Notes under the pieces: model-generated
Databases searched by the model: none
What the model was told of the DNA's origin: nothing
The model's input: only the letters and a program-made list of their open reading frames with translations
Assembly (NCBI GenBank): GCA_966211955.1
Contig: CBIHOF010000021.1
Coordinates: forward strand, 40,093-104,092
Direction: 5' to 3'
DNA length: 64,000 bases
Source: Albitalea sp966211955
GTDB lineage: Bacteria > Pseudomonadota > Gammaproteobacteria > Burkholderiales > Burkholderiaceae_C
Position numbers and translations under genes: made by a program
In this document: positions 54,378 to 63,257 of the stretch, in pieces
Layout: every line of letters starts with the position of its first letter
Numbering within the stretch: the stretch's first letter is position 1

Positions 54378-56378
54378 ATGGCATCTTCCCTCGAACTCGT
54401 CCTGCTTTACCTGGTCGCCGCCGTCGCGGGCGTGGTGGTCTGCCGGCTGGTCAGGCTGCCGCCGATGCTGGGCTACCTGGCGGTCGGCGTGATCATCGGT
54501 CCCAACGCAATGGCGCTGGCCAAGGGCTCGGCCAGCGTGCAGTACCTCGCCGAGTTCGGCGTGGTGTTCCTCATGTTCGTGATCGGGCTGGAATTCAACC
54601 TGCCCAAGCTCAAGAGCATGCGCCGGCTGGTGTTCGGGCTGGGCTCGAGCCAGGTCGGCCTGACCATGCTCGCCGCGCTCGCTGGCAACACGCTGCTGGC
54701 CTGGGCGGTCGGGCTGGCCGGGCGCTCGTGGGGCCTGCACTGGCAAAGCGCCATCGCGCTGGGTGGCGCGCTCGCAATGAGCAGCACGGCCATCGTGGTC
54801 AAGCTCATGGCCGAGCGGCTGGAGCTGGAAAGCGAACATGGCCGGCGAGTGATGGGCGTGCTGCTGTTCCAGGATCTGGCCGTGGTGCCTTTGCTGGTGG
54901 TGATCCCGGCGCTGGGCTCATCGCCGGAATCGCTGATGCGCGAGCTCGCCATCGCCGGGCTGAAGGCGGCGGTGGTGCTGACCATCCTGCTCGTCGGCGG
55001 CCAGCGGGTGATGCGCTGGTGGCTCACGCAGGTGGCACGGCGCAAGAGCGAGGAGCTGTTCATCCTCAACCTGCTGCTGGTGACGCTCGGCCTCGCCTAC
55101 ATCACCGAGCATGCCGGGCTGTCGCTCGCGCTGGGTGCGTTCGTTGCCGGCATGCTGATCGCCGAGACCGAATACAAGCACCAGGTGGAAACCGACATCC
55201 GGCCCTTCCACGACGTGCTGCTGGGGCTGTTCTTCATCACCGTGGGCATGAAGCTGGATGCGATGGCCGTGGTGTCCGAGTGGGCGCTGGTGCTGGCGCT
55301 CTCCGTGCTGCCGGTGGTGTTCAAGTTCGGGCTCGTCACGGCGCTGGCCAAGCTCTTCGGGGCGACCACCGGCGTCGCGCTGCGCACCGGCCTGTACCTC
55401 GCACAGGCCGGCGAGTTCGGTTTCGTGCTGCTGGCGCTGGCCACCGAGCACCAGCTGCTGCCGCCGCACCTGCAAAGCCCCGTGCTCGCGAGCATGGTGC
55501 TGAGCATGCTGGCCACGCCTTTCATCGTGATGTACAGCAACCGCATCGTGATGCGGCTGAGTTCGTCGGACTGGCTGATGCAATCGGTCGCGATGACCAC
55601 CATCGCCAAGCGCTCGATCAACACCGCGCGCCACGTGATCATCGCGGGCTATGGCCGCAGCGGCCAGAACCTCGCGCGCATCCTCGAGGGTGAGCACATC
55701 CAGTACATGGCGCTGGATCTCGACCCCGACCGCGTGCGCCAGGCGGCGGCGGCCGGCCAGAGCGTGGTCTTCGGCGATGCGGCGCGGCTGCAGAGCCTGA
55801 TGGCCGCAGGCCTGGCGCGCGCCAGTGCGGTGGTGGTGAGCTACCACGACACGGCCTCTGCGATGAAGATCCTGCACCTCGTGCAGGCCCATGCACCCAA
55901 GGTGCCGGTCATCGTGCGCACGCTGGACGACGGTGACCTGGAGAAGCTGCGCGCAGCCGGCGCCACCGAGGTCGTGCCCGAGGCGTTGGAGGGCTCCTTG
56001 ATGCTCGCCAGCCACGCACTCGCGCTCGTCGGCGTGCCCATGCGCCGCGTGATCCGCGTGGTGCAGGACCAGCGCGACGCGCGCTACGGCCTGCTGCGCG
56101 GCTACTTCCACGGCGCGGATGACGACACCGTCGACGAGCTTCAGACCGCGCGGCTGGCGAGCGTCACGCTGCCATCGGGTGCGCAATGCGTGGGCCGGTC
56201 GCTCGCCGACCAGGCGCTGCATGCGGTAGGGGTGTCGGTGGTGTCGCTGCGCCGCTCAGGCGGGGCAGTCACCAAGCCGCGCGACGACGCCGTGCTCGGG
56301 GCCGGCGACACGCTCGTGCTGTCCGGGTTGCCCGAGCCGCTGGCCCTGGCGGAAGAAAAACTGCTGGGATCGACTTGA
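54378..56378 (+). CDS. Kef-type monovalent cation:proton antiporter (CPA2) with RCK domain
   Basis: 666 residues. About 12 TM segments cover 1-385 (LGYLAVGVIIGPNAMALAKG, GVLLFQDLAVVPLLVVIPAL, LALGAFVAGMLIAETEYKHQ). A TrkA-N/RCK nucleotide-binding domain follows at about 415-535 (RHVIIAGYGRSGQNLARILE, MALDLDPDRVRQAAAAGQSV). A TrkA-C domain ends the protein (SVTLPSGAQCVGRSLADQAL). KefB/KefC relatives release potassium under glutathione-adduct control; here the regulator is not known. Divergent from kdsD, an arrangement common in betaproteobacteria. The stop is followed by intergenic repeat copy B. Confidence 0.93.
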   Translation: MASSLELVLLYLVAAVAGVVVCRLVRLPPMLGYLAVGVIIGPNAMALAKGSASVQYLAEFGVVFLMFVIGLEFNLPKLKSMRRLVFGLGSSQVGLTMLAALAGNTLLAWAVGLAGRSWGLHWQSAIALGGALAMSSTAIVVKLMAERLELESEHGRRVMGVLLFQDLAVVPLLVVIPALGSSPESLMRELAIAGLKAAVVLTILLVGGQRVMRWWLTQVARRKSEELFILNLLLVTLGLAYITEHAGLSLALGAFVAGMLIAETEYKHQVETDIRPFHDVLLGLFFITVGMKLDAMAVVSEWALVLALSVLPVVFKFGLVTALAKLFGATTGVALRTGLYLAQAGEFGFVLLALATEHQLLPPHLQSPVLASMVLSMLATPFIVMYSNRIVMRLSSSDWLMQSVAMTTIAKRSINTARHVIIAGYGRSGQNLARILEGEHIQYMALDLDPDRVRQAAAAGQSVVFGDAARLQSLMAAGLARASAVVVSYHDTASAMKILHLVQAHAPKVPVIVRTLDDGDLEKLRAAGATEVVPEALEGSLMLASHALALVGVPMRRVIRVVQDQRDARYGLLRGYFHGADDDTVDELQTARLASVTLPSGAQCVGRSLADQALHAVGVSVVSLRRSGGAVTKPRDDAVLGAGDTLVLSGLPEPLALAEEKLLGST

Positions 56379-56404
56379 TCCCGGCGAATCACAGCCCAAG
56401 CGAG

Positions 56405-56500
56405 CAAAGCGAAGCGTTCTTCAAGCCCAAGCCGCGCATCCGGCTGCGCCGGTCCGCCGGCTAGCGCCCCTCGGGGGCAGGAGCGCCAGCGACTGGGGGG
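56405..56500 (+). repeat. Mosaic intergenic palindromic repeat, copy B
   Basis: Contains CGCATCCGGCTGCGCCGGTC (left module, as in C and D) and CGCCCCTCGGGGGCAGGAGC then GCGACTGGGGGG (right module, as in A). The G-run ends 1 nt before the stop codon of the converging cNMP-binding gene. It unites the two halves seen in the other copies. Confidence 0.85.
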
Positions 56501-56501
56501 C

Positions 56502-56969
56502 TCAAGTGAAAGGTACTTGCCGAACCATGTTGTTGCGCATGCGGGTGGACATCACGCCGCCGGCCGCGCGCAACAGCTCCAGCGCAAGGGCCGGCGAACG
56601 AGCCGCCAGTTCCTCGAAGCGGGGGCCGCGCAGCGCCCAGACCATGCACGGCGTCATCGCCTCGACGTTGGCGGTGCGAACGCCATCGCTGAACAACCCC
56701 GGCTCGCCCACCACCGAACCCGCGCGCAGGATGGCGATGCGGTTGCTGCCCGGGGGCCCGCCAGTCACGAAGACCTGCAGCGAACCCTGCCCGAGAAAGT
56801 ACATCGTGCGATCGGTGTCGCCCTGTTTGATCAGCAAGTCGCCGGCGCGGATGTCGTGGCGCGTGAGGTAGGGCGCGATCACCCGCCATTGGTCCGGCGT
56901 CAGCCGTGGCCTGAACGCGTCTTCAGCGTTCAGGGTCTGGATGGCATGCACCAAGTCGTTGATTTCCAT
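56502..56969 (-). CDS. Cyclic nucleotide-binding domain protein without DNA-binding domain
   Basis: 155 residues. A Crp-type beta-barrel spans about 28-140: LTRHDIRAGDLLIKQGDTDR, MYFLGQGSLQVFVTG, and the phosphate-binding cassette equivalent AGSVVGEPGLFSDGVRTANV. The cassette lacks the Arg-Ser pair of true cAMP binders in its usual form. It ends soon after the C-helix, so no helix-turn-helix follows. It may sense a ligand and act through another protein. It lies downstream of mnmE on the same strand, 158 nt away. Confidence 0.85.
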   Translation of the reverse strand: MEINDLVHAIQTLNAEDAFRPRLTPDQWRVIAPYLTRHDIRAGDLLIKQGDTDRTMYFLGQGSLQVFVTGGPPGSNRIAILRAGSVVGEPGLFSDGVRTANVEAMTPCMVWALRGPRFEELAARSPALALELLRAAGGVMSTRMRNNMVRQVPFT

Positions 56970-57127
56970 GTCGAAGCCCTCGAAGCGTTTGACGCTTCGC
57001 CCCTTTGTAGTCGCCGCATTATGTGACGCGAGGGGGTGGGCTCACAATCGCTTGATCGAGTGCCTGGCTCCGTTGGGCCATGAATTGGCGCCATCCGTCG
57101 CGACCTTTGTCACGCCCGGCGCATCCC

Positions 57128-58516
57128 TCACTTCCCGATACAAAAGCGGCTGAAGATTTCGCCCAGGAGATCGTCCGCGCTGAACTCGCCGGTGATCTCG
57201 CCGAGTGCCATTTGCGAGAGCCGCAGTTCTTCCGCGAGAAGGTCCAGCGCCGGCTCGGGGCTCTGGGCTTGCGACTGCGCGAGCGCAAGGTGTTCTCGCG
57301 TGCGGCGCAGTGCGTCGACGTGCCGGGTGCGGGCGATGAACAGCCCCTCGGGGCTCGCGTGCCAGCCGGCGAGTTCGAGCAGCTTGCGGCGCAGTTCGTC
57401 GAGGCCGGCGCCTGTCTTCGCCGAGACCGCGAGACCGCGGGCCAGGTCGTTCAGCGGCTTGGTGTCAGCCTTGTTGAAGACATGCACCAACCGGCTGCCG
57501 TCTGCGAACCCTGCCGGCAAACGCGCCGCGATGTCGGCCTCCCCGGCGTCGTAGGCGGCATCACCTTCGCGCGTGAGGTCGTGCAGAAAGAGCAGCGCAT
57601 CGGCGCCTTCGATCTCCGCCCAGGTCCGCGCGATGCCGATGCGCTCGACCTCGTCGCGGGTTTCGTGCTCGCCGCGGATGCCGGCCGTGTCGATCACATG
57701 CACCGGCACACCCTGGATCTGGATGGTCTCGCTCACCTTGTCGCGCGTGGTGCCGGCAATGGGCGTGACGATGGCGAGCTCGGCACCCGCCAGCGCGTTG
57801 AGCAGCGAGCTCTTGCCAACGTTGGGTTGTCCGGCAATGACGACCTTGATGCCTTCGCGCAGCAATGCGCCCTGGCGGGCGCGATCGAGCACGGCGTCGA
57901 GCTGCATGGCAATGCGTTCGAGCTGCCCGCGCGCGTTCGCCTTCTCGAGGAAGTCGATCTCCTCTTCGGGAAAGTCCAGTGTCGCCTCCACCAGCATGCG
58001 CAGGTGGATCAGCTGGTCGCGAAGGGTGTGGATCTCGGCGGAGAAATCGCCGCTCAGCGACCGGCTGGCCGATCTCGCCGCTGCCTCGGTGCTCGCGTCG
58101 ATGAGGTCGATGACCGCTTCGGCCTGCGCGAGATCGAGCTTGTCGTTGAGATAGGCGCGCTCGGTGAACTCGCCCGGCTCCGCCACCCGCAATCCGATGT
58201 CGCGGCCCGCCTGCAGGCAGCGCGCAAGCAGCAGCTGCAGCACCACCGGCCCGCCGTGGGCCTGCAGCTCCAGCACGTCTTCACCGGTGTACGAGTGCGG
58301 CGCCGGGAAATGGATGGCGATGCCCTGGTCGATGGCCGAGCCGTCGGCATCGACAAAGGGCAGGTAGGTCGCATGGCGCGGCGCGAGCACCTTGCCGCAC
58401 AGCGCATCGATGACCGGCCGCAGGTCGCGGCCCGAGCATCGCACGATGCCCACGGCGCCGCGACCGGGGGCGGTCGCGACGGCGACGATGGCGTCGTGGT
58501 GGCGAGCGAGCGTCAC
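57128..58516 (-). CDS. mnmE: tRNA uridine-5-carboxymethylaminomethyl modification GTPase MnmE
   Basis: About 462 residues. The N-terminal formyl-THF-binding domain begins IVAVATAPGRGAVGIVRCSG. The G-domain contains G1 VVIAGQPNVGKSSLLNALAG (about 228-247), G2/switch TRDKVSE, G3 VIDTAGIRGEHETRDEVERI and G4 FNKADTK. The C-terminal catalytic cysteine is in FSRFCIGK. With MnmG it modifies wobble uridine in tRNA. The GTG at 58516 gives the family-typical N-terminus; an ATG at 58537 would overlap yidC by 17 nt. Member of the origin-proximal block. Confidence 0.96.
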   Translation of the reverse strand: MTLARHHDAIVAVATAPGRGAVGIVRCSGRDLRPVIDALCGKVLAPRHATYLPFVDADGSAIDQGIAIHFPAPHSYTGEDVLELQAHGGPVVLQLLLARCLQAGRDIGLRVAEPGEFTERAYLNDKLDLAQAEAVIDLIDASTEAAARSASRSLSGDFSAEIHTLRDQLIHLRMLVEATLDFPEEEIDFLEKANARGQLERIAMQLDAVLDRARQGALLREGIKVVIAGQPNVGKSSLLNALAGAELAIVTPIAGTTRDKVSETIQIQGVPVHVIDTAGIRGEHETRDEVERIGIARTWAEIEGADALLFLHDLTREGDAAYDAGEADIAARLPAGFADGSRLVHVFNKADTKPLNDLARGLAVSAKTGAGLDELRRKLLELAGWHASPEGLFIARTRHVDALRRTREHLALAQSQAQSPEPALDLLAEELRLSQMALGEITGEFSADDLLGEIFSRFCIGK

Positions 58517-58520
58517 ACCG

Positions 58521-60227
58521 TCAGGTGTTGAGCACACCCATGCGCTTGTTGATGAGGTACTGCTGAGCGATCGACAGGATGTTGTTCGTCAGCCAGTACA
58601 GCACGAGGCCAGCGGGGAAGAAGAAGAACATCACCGAGAAGGCCAGCGGCATGAACCACATCATGCGAGCCTGGACGGGATCGGGCGGCTTCGCGCCGAG
58701 CGCCACCTGGATCAGGCTGGTCCCGGTCATGAGCAAGGGCAGGATGAAGTACGGGTCCTTCAGCGACAGGTCGTGGATCCAGCCGATCCACGGCGCGCCT
58801 CGCATCTCCACCGTGGACAGCAGCACCCAGTACAGCGAGATGAAGAAGGGCATCTGCACGACGATGGGCAGGCAGCCACCCAGCGGGTTCACCTTCTCCT
58901 CGCGGTAGATTCGCATCATCTCCTGCTGCATCTGCTGCGGCTTGTCCTTGTAGCGCTCGCGCAGTTCCTGCACCTTCGGGTTGATGGCCTTCATCTTGGC
59001 CATCGAACGGTAGGCGCTGGCATTGAGCCAGTAGAAGGCGATCTTCAAGAGCACCACCAGCGCAACGATGGACCAGCCCCAGTTTCCCAGCACCTTGTGC
59101 AGCTGGTTGAGCAGCCAGAAGAGCGGCTCCGCGAGGATCTGCAGGCGACCGTAGTCCTTCACGAGCTCCAGGCCGGGTGCGAGTTCGGCCAGCTTCGTCT
59201 CTTCTTCCGGGCCGGCGAACAGCACGGCGTTGAAGGTTTGCGAGGCTCCCGGAGCAATGGCGGCCGTTGGCACCAGCATGGCGGCGCTGTAGACGTGCGG
59301 GCCAGCCGGGTTGGTGGCGGCGTCGGACGTGACCCAGATGTCGCGCTTGACCTTGGCCGGCGTGATCCAGGCACTCGCGAAATAGTGCTGCACCATCGCC
59401 ACCCAGCCGTTGTCGGAGCTGACGTTGGTGGGGCCCTTGTCGATGTCCTTGAAGTCGAGCTTCTTGAACTTGTTCTCTTCGGTGTAGATGGCCGGGCCGG
59501 TGAAGGTGCTGTAGAAGGCCGTGCCGCCGCCACTGGCCACGCCGTCTCGGCGCAGCTGCAGGTAGATCTGCTGCGCGGGCAGCGGTGCGCTGCCGACGTT
59601 GCGCAGCTCGTGCTTCACGTCGATGGTGTACTGGCCGCGGTGGAAGACATAGGTCTTCACGAGCTTCAGGCCATCGTGCTCCGGCGATTCGAAGCTGATG
59701 GACAGCTCGTTCGCGCCTTCCTTCAAGCTGCGATCGCCAGGGACGATGGTCATCGCGCCGACACTTTCGGGAATGCTCATCACGCCCGATTCGGCCACGT
59801 AGGTGCGCAGGCCGTTCTTGTCGAAGAGCACCACGTTGGACGCGGGCGGCTCCTGCGTGCCGCGGCCGACCAGCTTGAGCAGCGGCTCATACCACTCCTC
59901 CTGGTGCTGCTCGCGGTGCTTGAGCAACTCGAGGTGCACGAGGCTCGCGCGGTTGGAATCGATGGTCGCCTTGACCACGTCGGTCGTGATCTCGACCTTC
60001 TCCGATGCGACGGCCGGGGTGGCGCCGCCGACGACGCCCGATGCGGCACTGGCCACGGCCGTGGCCGCCGTGCCCGAGGCTGCAGTGGCTGGCGCACTGG
60101 CCGCGGGCTTGGCCACCTGCGGGTGCAGCAGCGACGGACGGCCGTTCTGCGTGTTCCAGGCTTCGAACAACAGGAACAGTGAAACCAGGAAGACGCCCCA
60201 GAGCAGGGTGCGACGCATGTCGGTCAT
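58521..60227 (-). CDS. yidC: Membrane protein insertase YidC
   Basis: 568 residues. N-terminal TM1 is LLWGVFLVSLFLLFEAWNTQ. An Ala-rich linker and a large periplasmic beta-domain (YVFHRGQYTIDVKHELRNVG) follow. The conserved insertase core begins WGWSIVALVVLLKIAFYWLN and includes LRERYKDKPQQMQQEMMRIY, then REEKVNPLGGCLPIVVQMPF and a final AGLVLYWLTNNILSIAQQYL. It inserts membrane proteins, alone or with SecYEG. The yidD stop overlaps its start (60224-60227). Confidence 0.97.
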   Translation of the reverse strand: MTDMRRTLLWGVFLVSLFLLFEAWNTQNGRPSLLHPQVAKPAASAPATAASGTAATAVASAASGVVGGATPAVASEKVEITTDVVKATIDSNRASLVHLELLKHREQHQEEWYEPLLKLVGRGTQEPPASNVVLFDKNGLRTYVAESGVMSIPESVGAMTIVPGDRSLKEGANELSISFESPEHDGLKLVKTYVFHRGQYTIDVKHELRNVGSAPLPAQQIYLQLRRDGVASGGGTAFYSTFTGPAIYTEENKFKKLDFKDIDKGPTNVSSDNGWVAMVQHYFASAWITPAKVKRDIWVTSDAATNPAGPHVYSAAMLVPTAAIAPGASQTFNAVLFAGPEEETKLAELAPGLELVKDYGRLQILAEPLFWLLNQLHKVLGNWGWSIVALVVLLKIAFYWLNASAYRSMAKMKAINPKVQELRERYKDKPQQMQQEMMRIYREEKVNPLGGCLPIVVQMPFFISLYWVLLSTVEMRGAPWIGWIHDLSLKDPYFILPLLMTGTSLIQVALGAKPPDPVQARMMWFMPLAFSVMFFFFPAGLVLYWLTNNILSIAQQYLINKRMGVLNT

Positions 60228-60553
60228 GGCGTGTTCTTTTCGCGGGAAAGTGATGGACGATCAGGCCGGCCGGACGCATGGCCCAGCAGTCGGCTGAAGA
60301 GCGGGAATGGCTGGTCAGGGACGGGATCATGCCCGCCCGCACACCACGGGTGGCATCGCGCGATGCGTGAAGCTGTGAGCAGGGTCCCAGCCAAGGCGCC
60401 GTGTCGGGCGAGGGCCTGCATGGAATAGGCGGAGCAGGTCGGCTCGAAGCGGCAAGACGAGCCCAGCCAGGGGCTCAGGAAGAAGCGATAGCCGCGCACG
60501 AGCAGGATGAGCGCGTCGCGCGGTGCATCGATGACCCGCCGGAGGATGGCCAT
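60224..60553 (-). CDS. yidD: Membrane protein insertion efficiency factor YidD
   Basis: 109 residues. The core PRDALILLVRGYRFFLSPWL followed by CRFEPTCSAYSMQALARHGA and ASRIARCHPWCAGGHDPVP is the diagnostic YidD block with its three cysteines. The start MAILRRVIDA sits 4 nt after the rnpA stop. It assists YidC-dependent insertion at the inner membrane. Part of the rpmH-rnpA-yidD-yidC run. Confidence 0.95.
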   Translation of the reverse strand: MAILRRVIDAPRDALILLVRGYRFFLSPWLGSSCRFEPTCSAYSMQALARHGALAGTLLTASRIARCHPWCAGGHDPVPDQPFPLFSRLLGHASGRPDRPSLSREKNTP

Positions 60554-60557
60554 GGCG

Positions 60558-61070
60558 TCAGGCGCGCAGGCTGCGGCGGACGGCGTCGGCCAGCAGCGTG
60601 TCGAGCTCGCCTCGGGCGGCTTGACGCAAGGCGTCGGATGCGGCGCTCGGAAAGTCCTTGACTGCGAAGGGCGAGCGCAGCCGCACGACCCACAGGCCGG
60701 CAGGCAGACCAGCAACCGCTTCGTCCTGGCGCGCCACCGCGGCGCGGATCTGGCGCTTGAGCAGCGTGCGAGTCACCGAGCGGCGGGCGAAACGCTTGGG
60801 AACGACGACGCCCATCCATGCGCCTTGAAGGGGCGGGACGGGCTCAGGCGGCGTAGCGGCCCCGGGGTCATCCACAGACTGGCACACGACAGTTTCCCGG
60901 CTTGTGGATAAGTCAGTGGACAGCTTGTGGGTGGGGGTGCCGGAGCCGGGCTTGCGCGGCATGCTGGGCACACCTTGGACGTGATGCACGGCGAAGTGAG
61001 GGCTGCGCGCCCGGGTGGGCGCGCTGAGGACGCGTTCGAAGTCAACGGAACGCACGATGCGACCGATCAC
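60558..61070 (-). CDS. rnpA: Ribonuclease P protein component with an internal insertion
   Basis: About 170 residues from a GTG (VIGRIVRSVDFERVLSAPTR); typical RnpA is 110-125. The protein cofactor of RNase P matures tRNA 5' ends. The usual core is split: SPHFAVHHV, then about 50 residues of polar, probably disordered sequence (GSGTPTHKLSTDLSTSRETV), then AWMGVVVPKRFARRSVTRTL followed by LKRQIRAAVARQ, the RNR signature region. Such insertions are known in betaproteobacteria. The DNA of the insertion contains one perfect and one near-perfect DnaA box. Confidence 0.93.
   Translation of the reverse strand: MIGRIVRSVDFERVLSAPTRARSPHFAVHHVQGVPSMPRKPGSGTPTHKLSTDLSTSRETVVCQSVDDPGAATPPEPVPPLQGAWMGVVVPKRFARRSVTRTLLKRQIRAAVARQDEAVAGLPAGLWVVRLRSPFAVKDFPSAASDALRQAARGELDTLLADAVRRSLRA
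60868..60911. promoter_or_regulatory. Two DnaA boxes within rnpA
   Basis: TCATCCACA at 60868-60876 (one mismatch) and TGTGGATAA at 60903-60911 (perfect, opposite orientation). Both lie in the coding insertion of rnpA. Confidence 0.6.
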
Positions 61071-61110
61071 GACGCGAGCCCCGGCAGAACAGGGCAGTGC
61101 GCGACCGGGA

Positions 61111-61245
61111 TCAGACGGCGAGGCGCTTGCGGCCCTTGGCGCGGCGTGCGTTGATGACGGCGCGGCCACCGCGGGTCTTCATGCGGACGAGGAAGCCGTG
61201 GGTACGGGCGCGGCGGACTTTGGAAGCTTGGTAGGTGCGTTTCAT
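61111..61245 (-). CDS. rpmH: 50S ribosomal protein L34
   Basis: 44 residues: MKRTYQASKVRRARTHGFLV followed by RMKTRGGRAVINARRAKGRK and a RLAV end. Complete and typical. AGGA lies 7 nt before the ATG. It is the first gene of the leftward operon from the origin. Confidence 0.98.
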   Translation of the reverse strand: MKRTYQASKVRRARTHGFLVRMKTRGGRAVINARRAKGRKRLAV

Positions 61246-61529
61246 GATGGTTCCTGCTGGAGATGCTCTCCCGACAGGCGCTCATGCAGTGATCGGCATC
61301 TGGGCACGTGCGCCGACTTGTCGTCGACTCATCCGCCCTCGATGCCTTCAAGGCAAGCATTCGGGAAACCCACTATTACACCAAAAACCCCCTTCAAAGT
61401 CAAAGACTTGGACGGCGGCATGCGGGTCGCGCAGGGTCTTGACCGGCCCGAAGAAACTGTGGATAACCGCGTTCCTGGCCGATGCGGGGGACGTACAATC
61501 CGGCCGCTCCAAAGAGAGTTTTCCACAAC
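61246..61529. promoter_or_regulatory. rpmH-dnaA divergent region with DnaA boxes, candidate origin part
   Basis: 284 nt. Perfect DnaA box TGTGGATAA at 61458-61466 and TTTTCCACA at 61519-61527 (one mismatch) just before the dnaA ATG. The promoters for rpmH and dnaA must both lie here. The boxes suit dnaA autoregulation and origin function. Confidence 0.7.
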
Positions 61530-62990
61530 ATGAGCGCTGACCTCTGGCAACGCGGCTGCGAGCGACTCGCGGCTGAATTGCCCGAACAACAATTCAATAC
61601 CTGGATCCGCCCCCTGCCCGCCGCCGATGTGGCCGACGACGGCACGGGCGATGCGGTGGTGACGCTGCGCGTGCCCAACCGCTTCAAGCTGGACTGGATT
61701 CGCAACCAATACGCAGGCCGCATCGAGGCCTTGCTCACCGAGATCGCCGGCAAGCCGGTGCGCCTGGAAATCGCGTTGGCCCATCGCGAGGCGGAGCGGG
61801 TCGCCGCCAACGGAGTCGGCTCGGTGATCGCGATCAACTCTCGGCCGCAAGGCATTGCCCAGGTGCTCAGCGGGCAGGGAGTCGCCAACGGGGGCCACGG
61901 CGGCAACGGCCATTCGGGCCTGTCGATGGTGCCGCCCTCCGCGGCCACAAGCCTTGCCCGGTCGCTCGCGACCAACCGGCTCAACACCAACCTCACCTTC
62001 GACAGCCTGGTGCCCGGCCGCGCCAACCAGATGGCGCGCACGGCCGCGCTGCACGTGGCGGGTGCCCCGGGACAGATGTACAACCCGCTGTTCATCTATG
62101 GCGGCGTGGGCCTGGGCAAGACCCACCTCATCCACGCGGTTGGCAATGCGCTGCTGGCCGACAAGCCCGACGCACGCATCCTTTACCTGCACGCCGAGCA
62201 GTTCATCACCGACGTGGTGAAGAACTACCAGCGCAAGACCTTCGACGAGCTCAAGGCCAAGTACCACTCGCTCGACCTGCTGCTGATCGACGACGTGCAG
62301 TTCTTCGCCGGCAAGGAGCGCACGCAGGAGGAGTTCTTCAACGCCTTCGAGGCGCTGCTGGCCAAGCGCGCGCACATCATCATGACGAGCGACACCTACC
62401 CCAAGGGGCTGGTGGACATCGACGAGCGGCTCACCTCGCGCTTCGATGCCGGCCTCACGGTGGCCATCGAGCCGCCGGAGCTGGAGATGCGCGTTGCCAT
62501 CCTGATGCGCAAGGCCGACGCCGAGGGCGCGACCATGCCCGAGGACGTGGCCTTCTTCGTGGCGAAGAACGTGCGGGCCAACGTGCGCGAACTCGAAGGC
62601 GCGCTGCGCAAGATCCTCGCCTACTCGCGCTTCAGCCACAAGGACATCAACATCCAGCTCGCGCGCGAGGCGCTGAAGGACCTGCTGTCGATCCAGAACC
62701 GCCAGGTCGGGGTCGAGAACATCCAGAAGACCTGCGCCGACTTCTACAAGATCAAGGTCGCCGACATGTACTCGAAGAAGCGCCCGGCGAGCATTGCACG
62801 GCCGCGCCAGATCGCGATGTACCTTGCCAAGGAGATGACGCAGAAAAGCCTGCCCGAGATCGGCGAACTCTTCGGTGGCCGCGACCACACCACCGTGCTG
62901 CATGCGGTGCGCAAGATCGCAGCGGAGCGGCAGAAGAACACCGAGCTCAACCAGCAGCTGCACGTGCTGGAACAGACGCTCAAGGGCTGA
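61530..62990 (+). CDS. dnaA: Chromosomal replication initiator DnaA
   Basis: 486 residues. Domain I is LWQRGCERLAAELPEQQFNT followed by WIRPL. A Gly/Ala-rich domain II linker covers about 90-150. The AAA+ domain III has Walker A IYGGVGLGKTHLIHAVGNAL (near 190) and Walker B DLLLIDDVQFFAGKERTQEE (near 250). Domain IV has the DnaA signature RPRQIAMYLAKEMTQKSLPE followed by GGRDHTTVLHAVRKI. It opens the origin. The start MSADLW follows the last DnaA box by 2 nt. Confidence 0.98.
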   Translation: MSADLWQRGCERLAAELPEQQFNTWIRPLPAADVADDGTGDAVVTLRVPNRFKLDWIRNQYAGRIEALLTEIAGKPVRLEIALAHREAERVAANGVGSVIAINSRPQGIAQVLSGQGVANGGHGGNGHSGLSMVPPSAATSLARSLATNRLNTNLTFDSLVPGRANQMARTAALHVAGAPGQMYNPLFIYGGVGLGKTHLIHAVGNALLADKPDARILYLHAEQFITDVVKNYQRKTFDELKAKYHSLDLLLIDDVQFFAGKERTQEEFFNAFEALLAKRAHIIMTSDTYPKGLVDIDERLTSRFDAGLTVAIEPPELEMRVAILMRKADAEGATMPEDVAFFVAKNVRANVRELEGALRKILAYSRFSHKDINIQLAREALKDLLSIQNRQVGVENIQKTCADFYKIKVADMYSKKRPASIARPRQIAMYLAKEMTQKSLPEIGELFGGRDHTTVLHAVRKIAAERQKNTELNQQLHVLEQTLKG

Positions 62991-63257
62991 TCGGGGAGAC
63001 CGGCCTGGAACACATCGCGACCCATCACAATGGCGACCTGCGCGTCAAGGGACAAGGATGGGGACAAGTTTTGAACAAGCTGCCAGATGTCCACAGGCAG
63101 ACGGCGATCCGGAAAGTTGTTGGCTCCGAGTCCCGCCGTTTCCGCCCAGCGCCCCACAGGGTTGACCGCTACGTAAACGATTGACGGAAAAGGGGAAAAT
63201 GGCGTTCTCCACAGAAGCTGTTCACCCCTACTAGAACGACTAATTTAAGAGGTTGAC
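62991..63257. promoter_or_regulatory. dnaA-dnaN gap, candidate oriC segment
   Basis: 267 nt. TTCTCCACA at 63205-63213 is a one-mismatch DnaA box, and ATGTCCACA at about 63089 is weaker. The 3' part (63165-63257) is the most A/T-rich stretch here (GACGGAAAAGGGGAAAATGG, then ACTAATTTAAGAGG) and could be an unwinding element. Ribosome site AAGAGG precedes dnaN. Confidence 0.55.
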
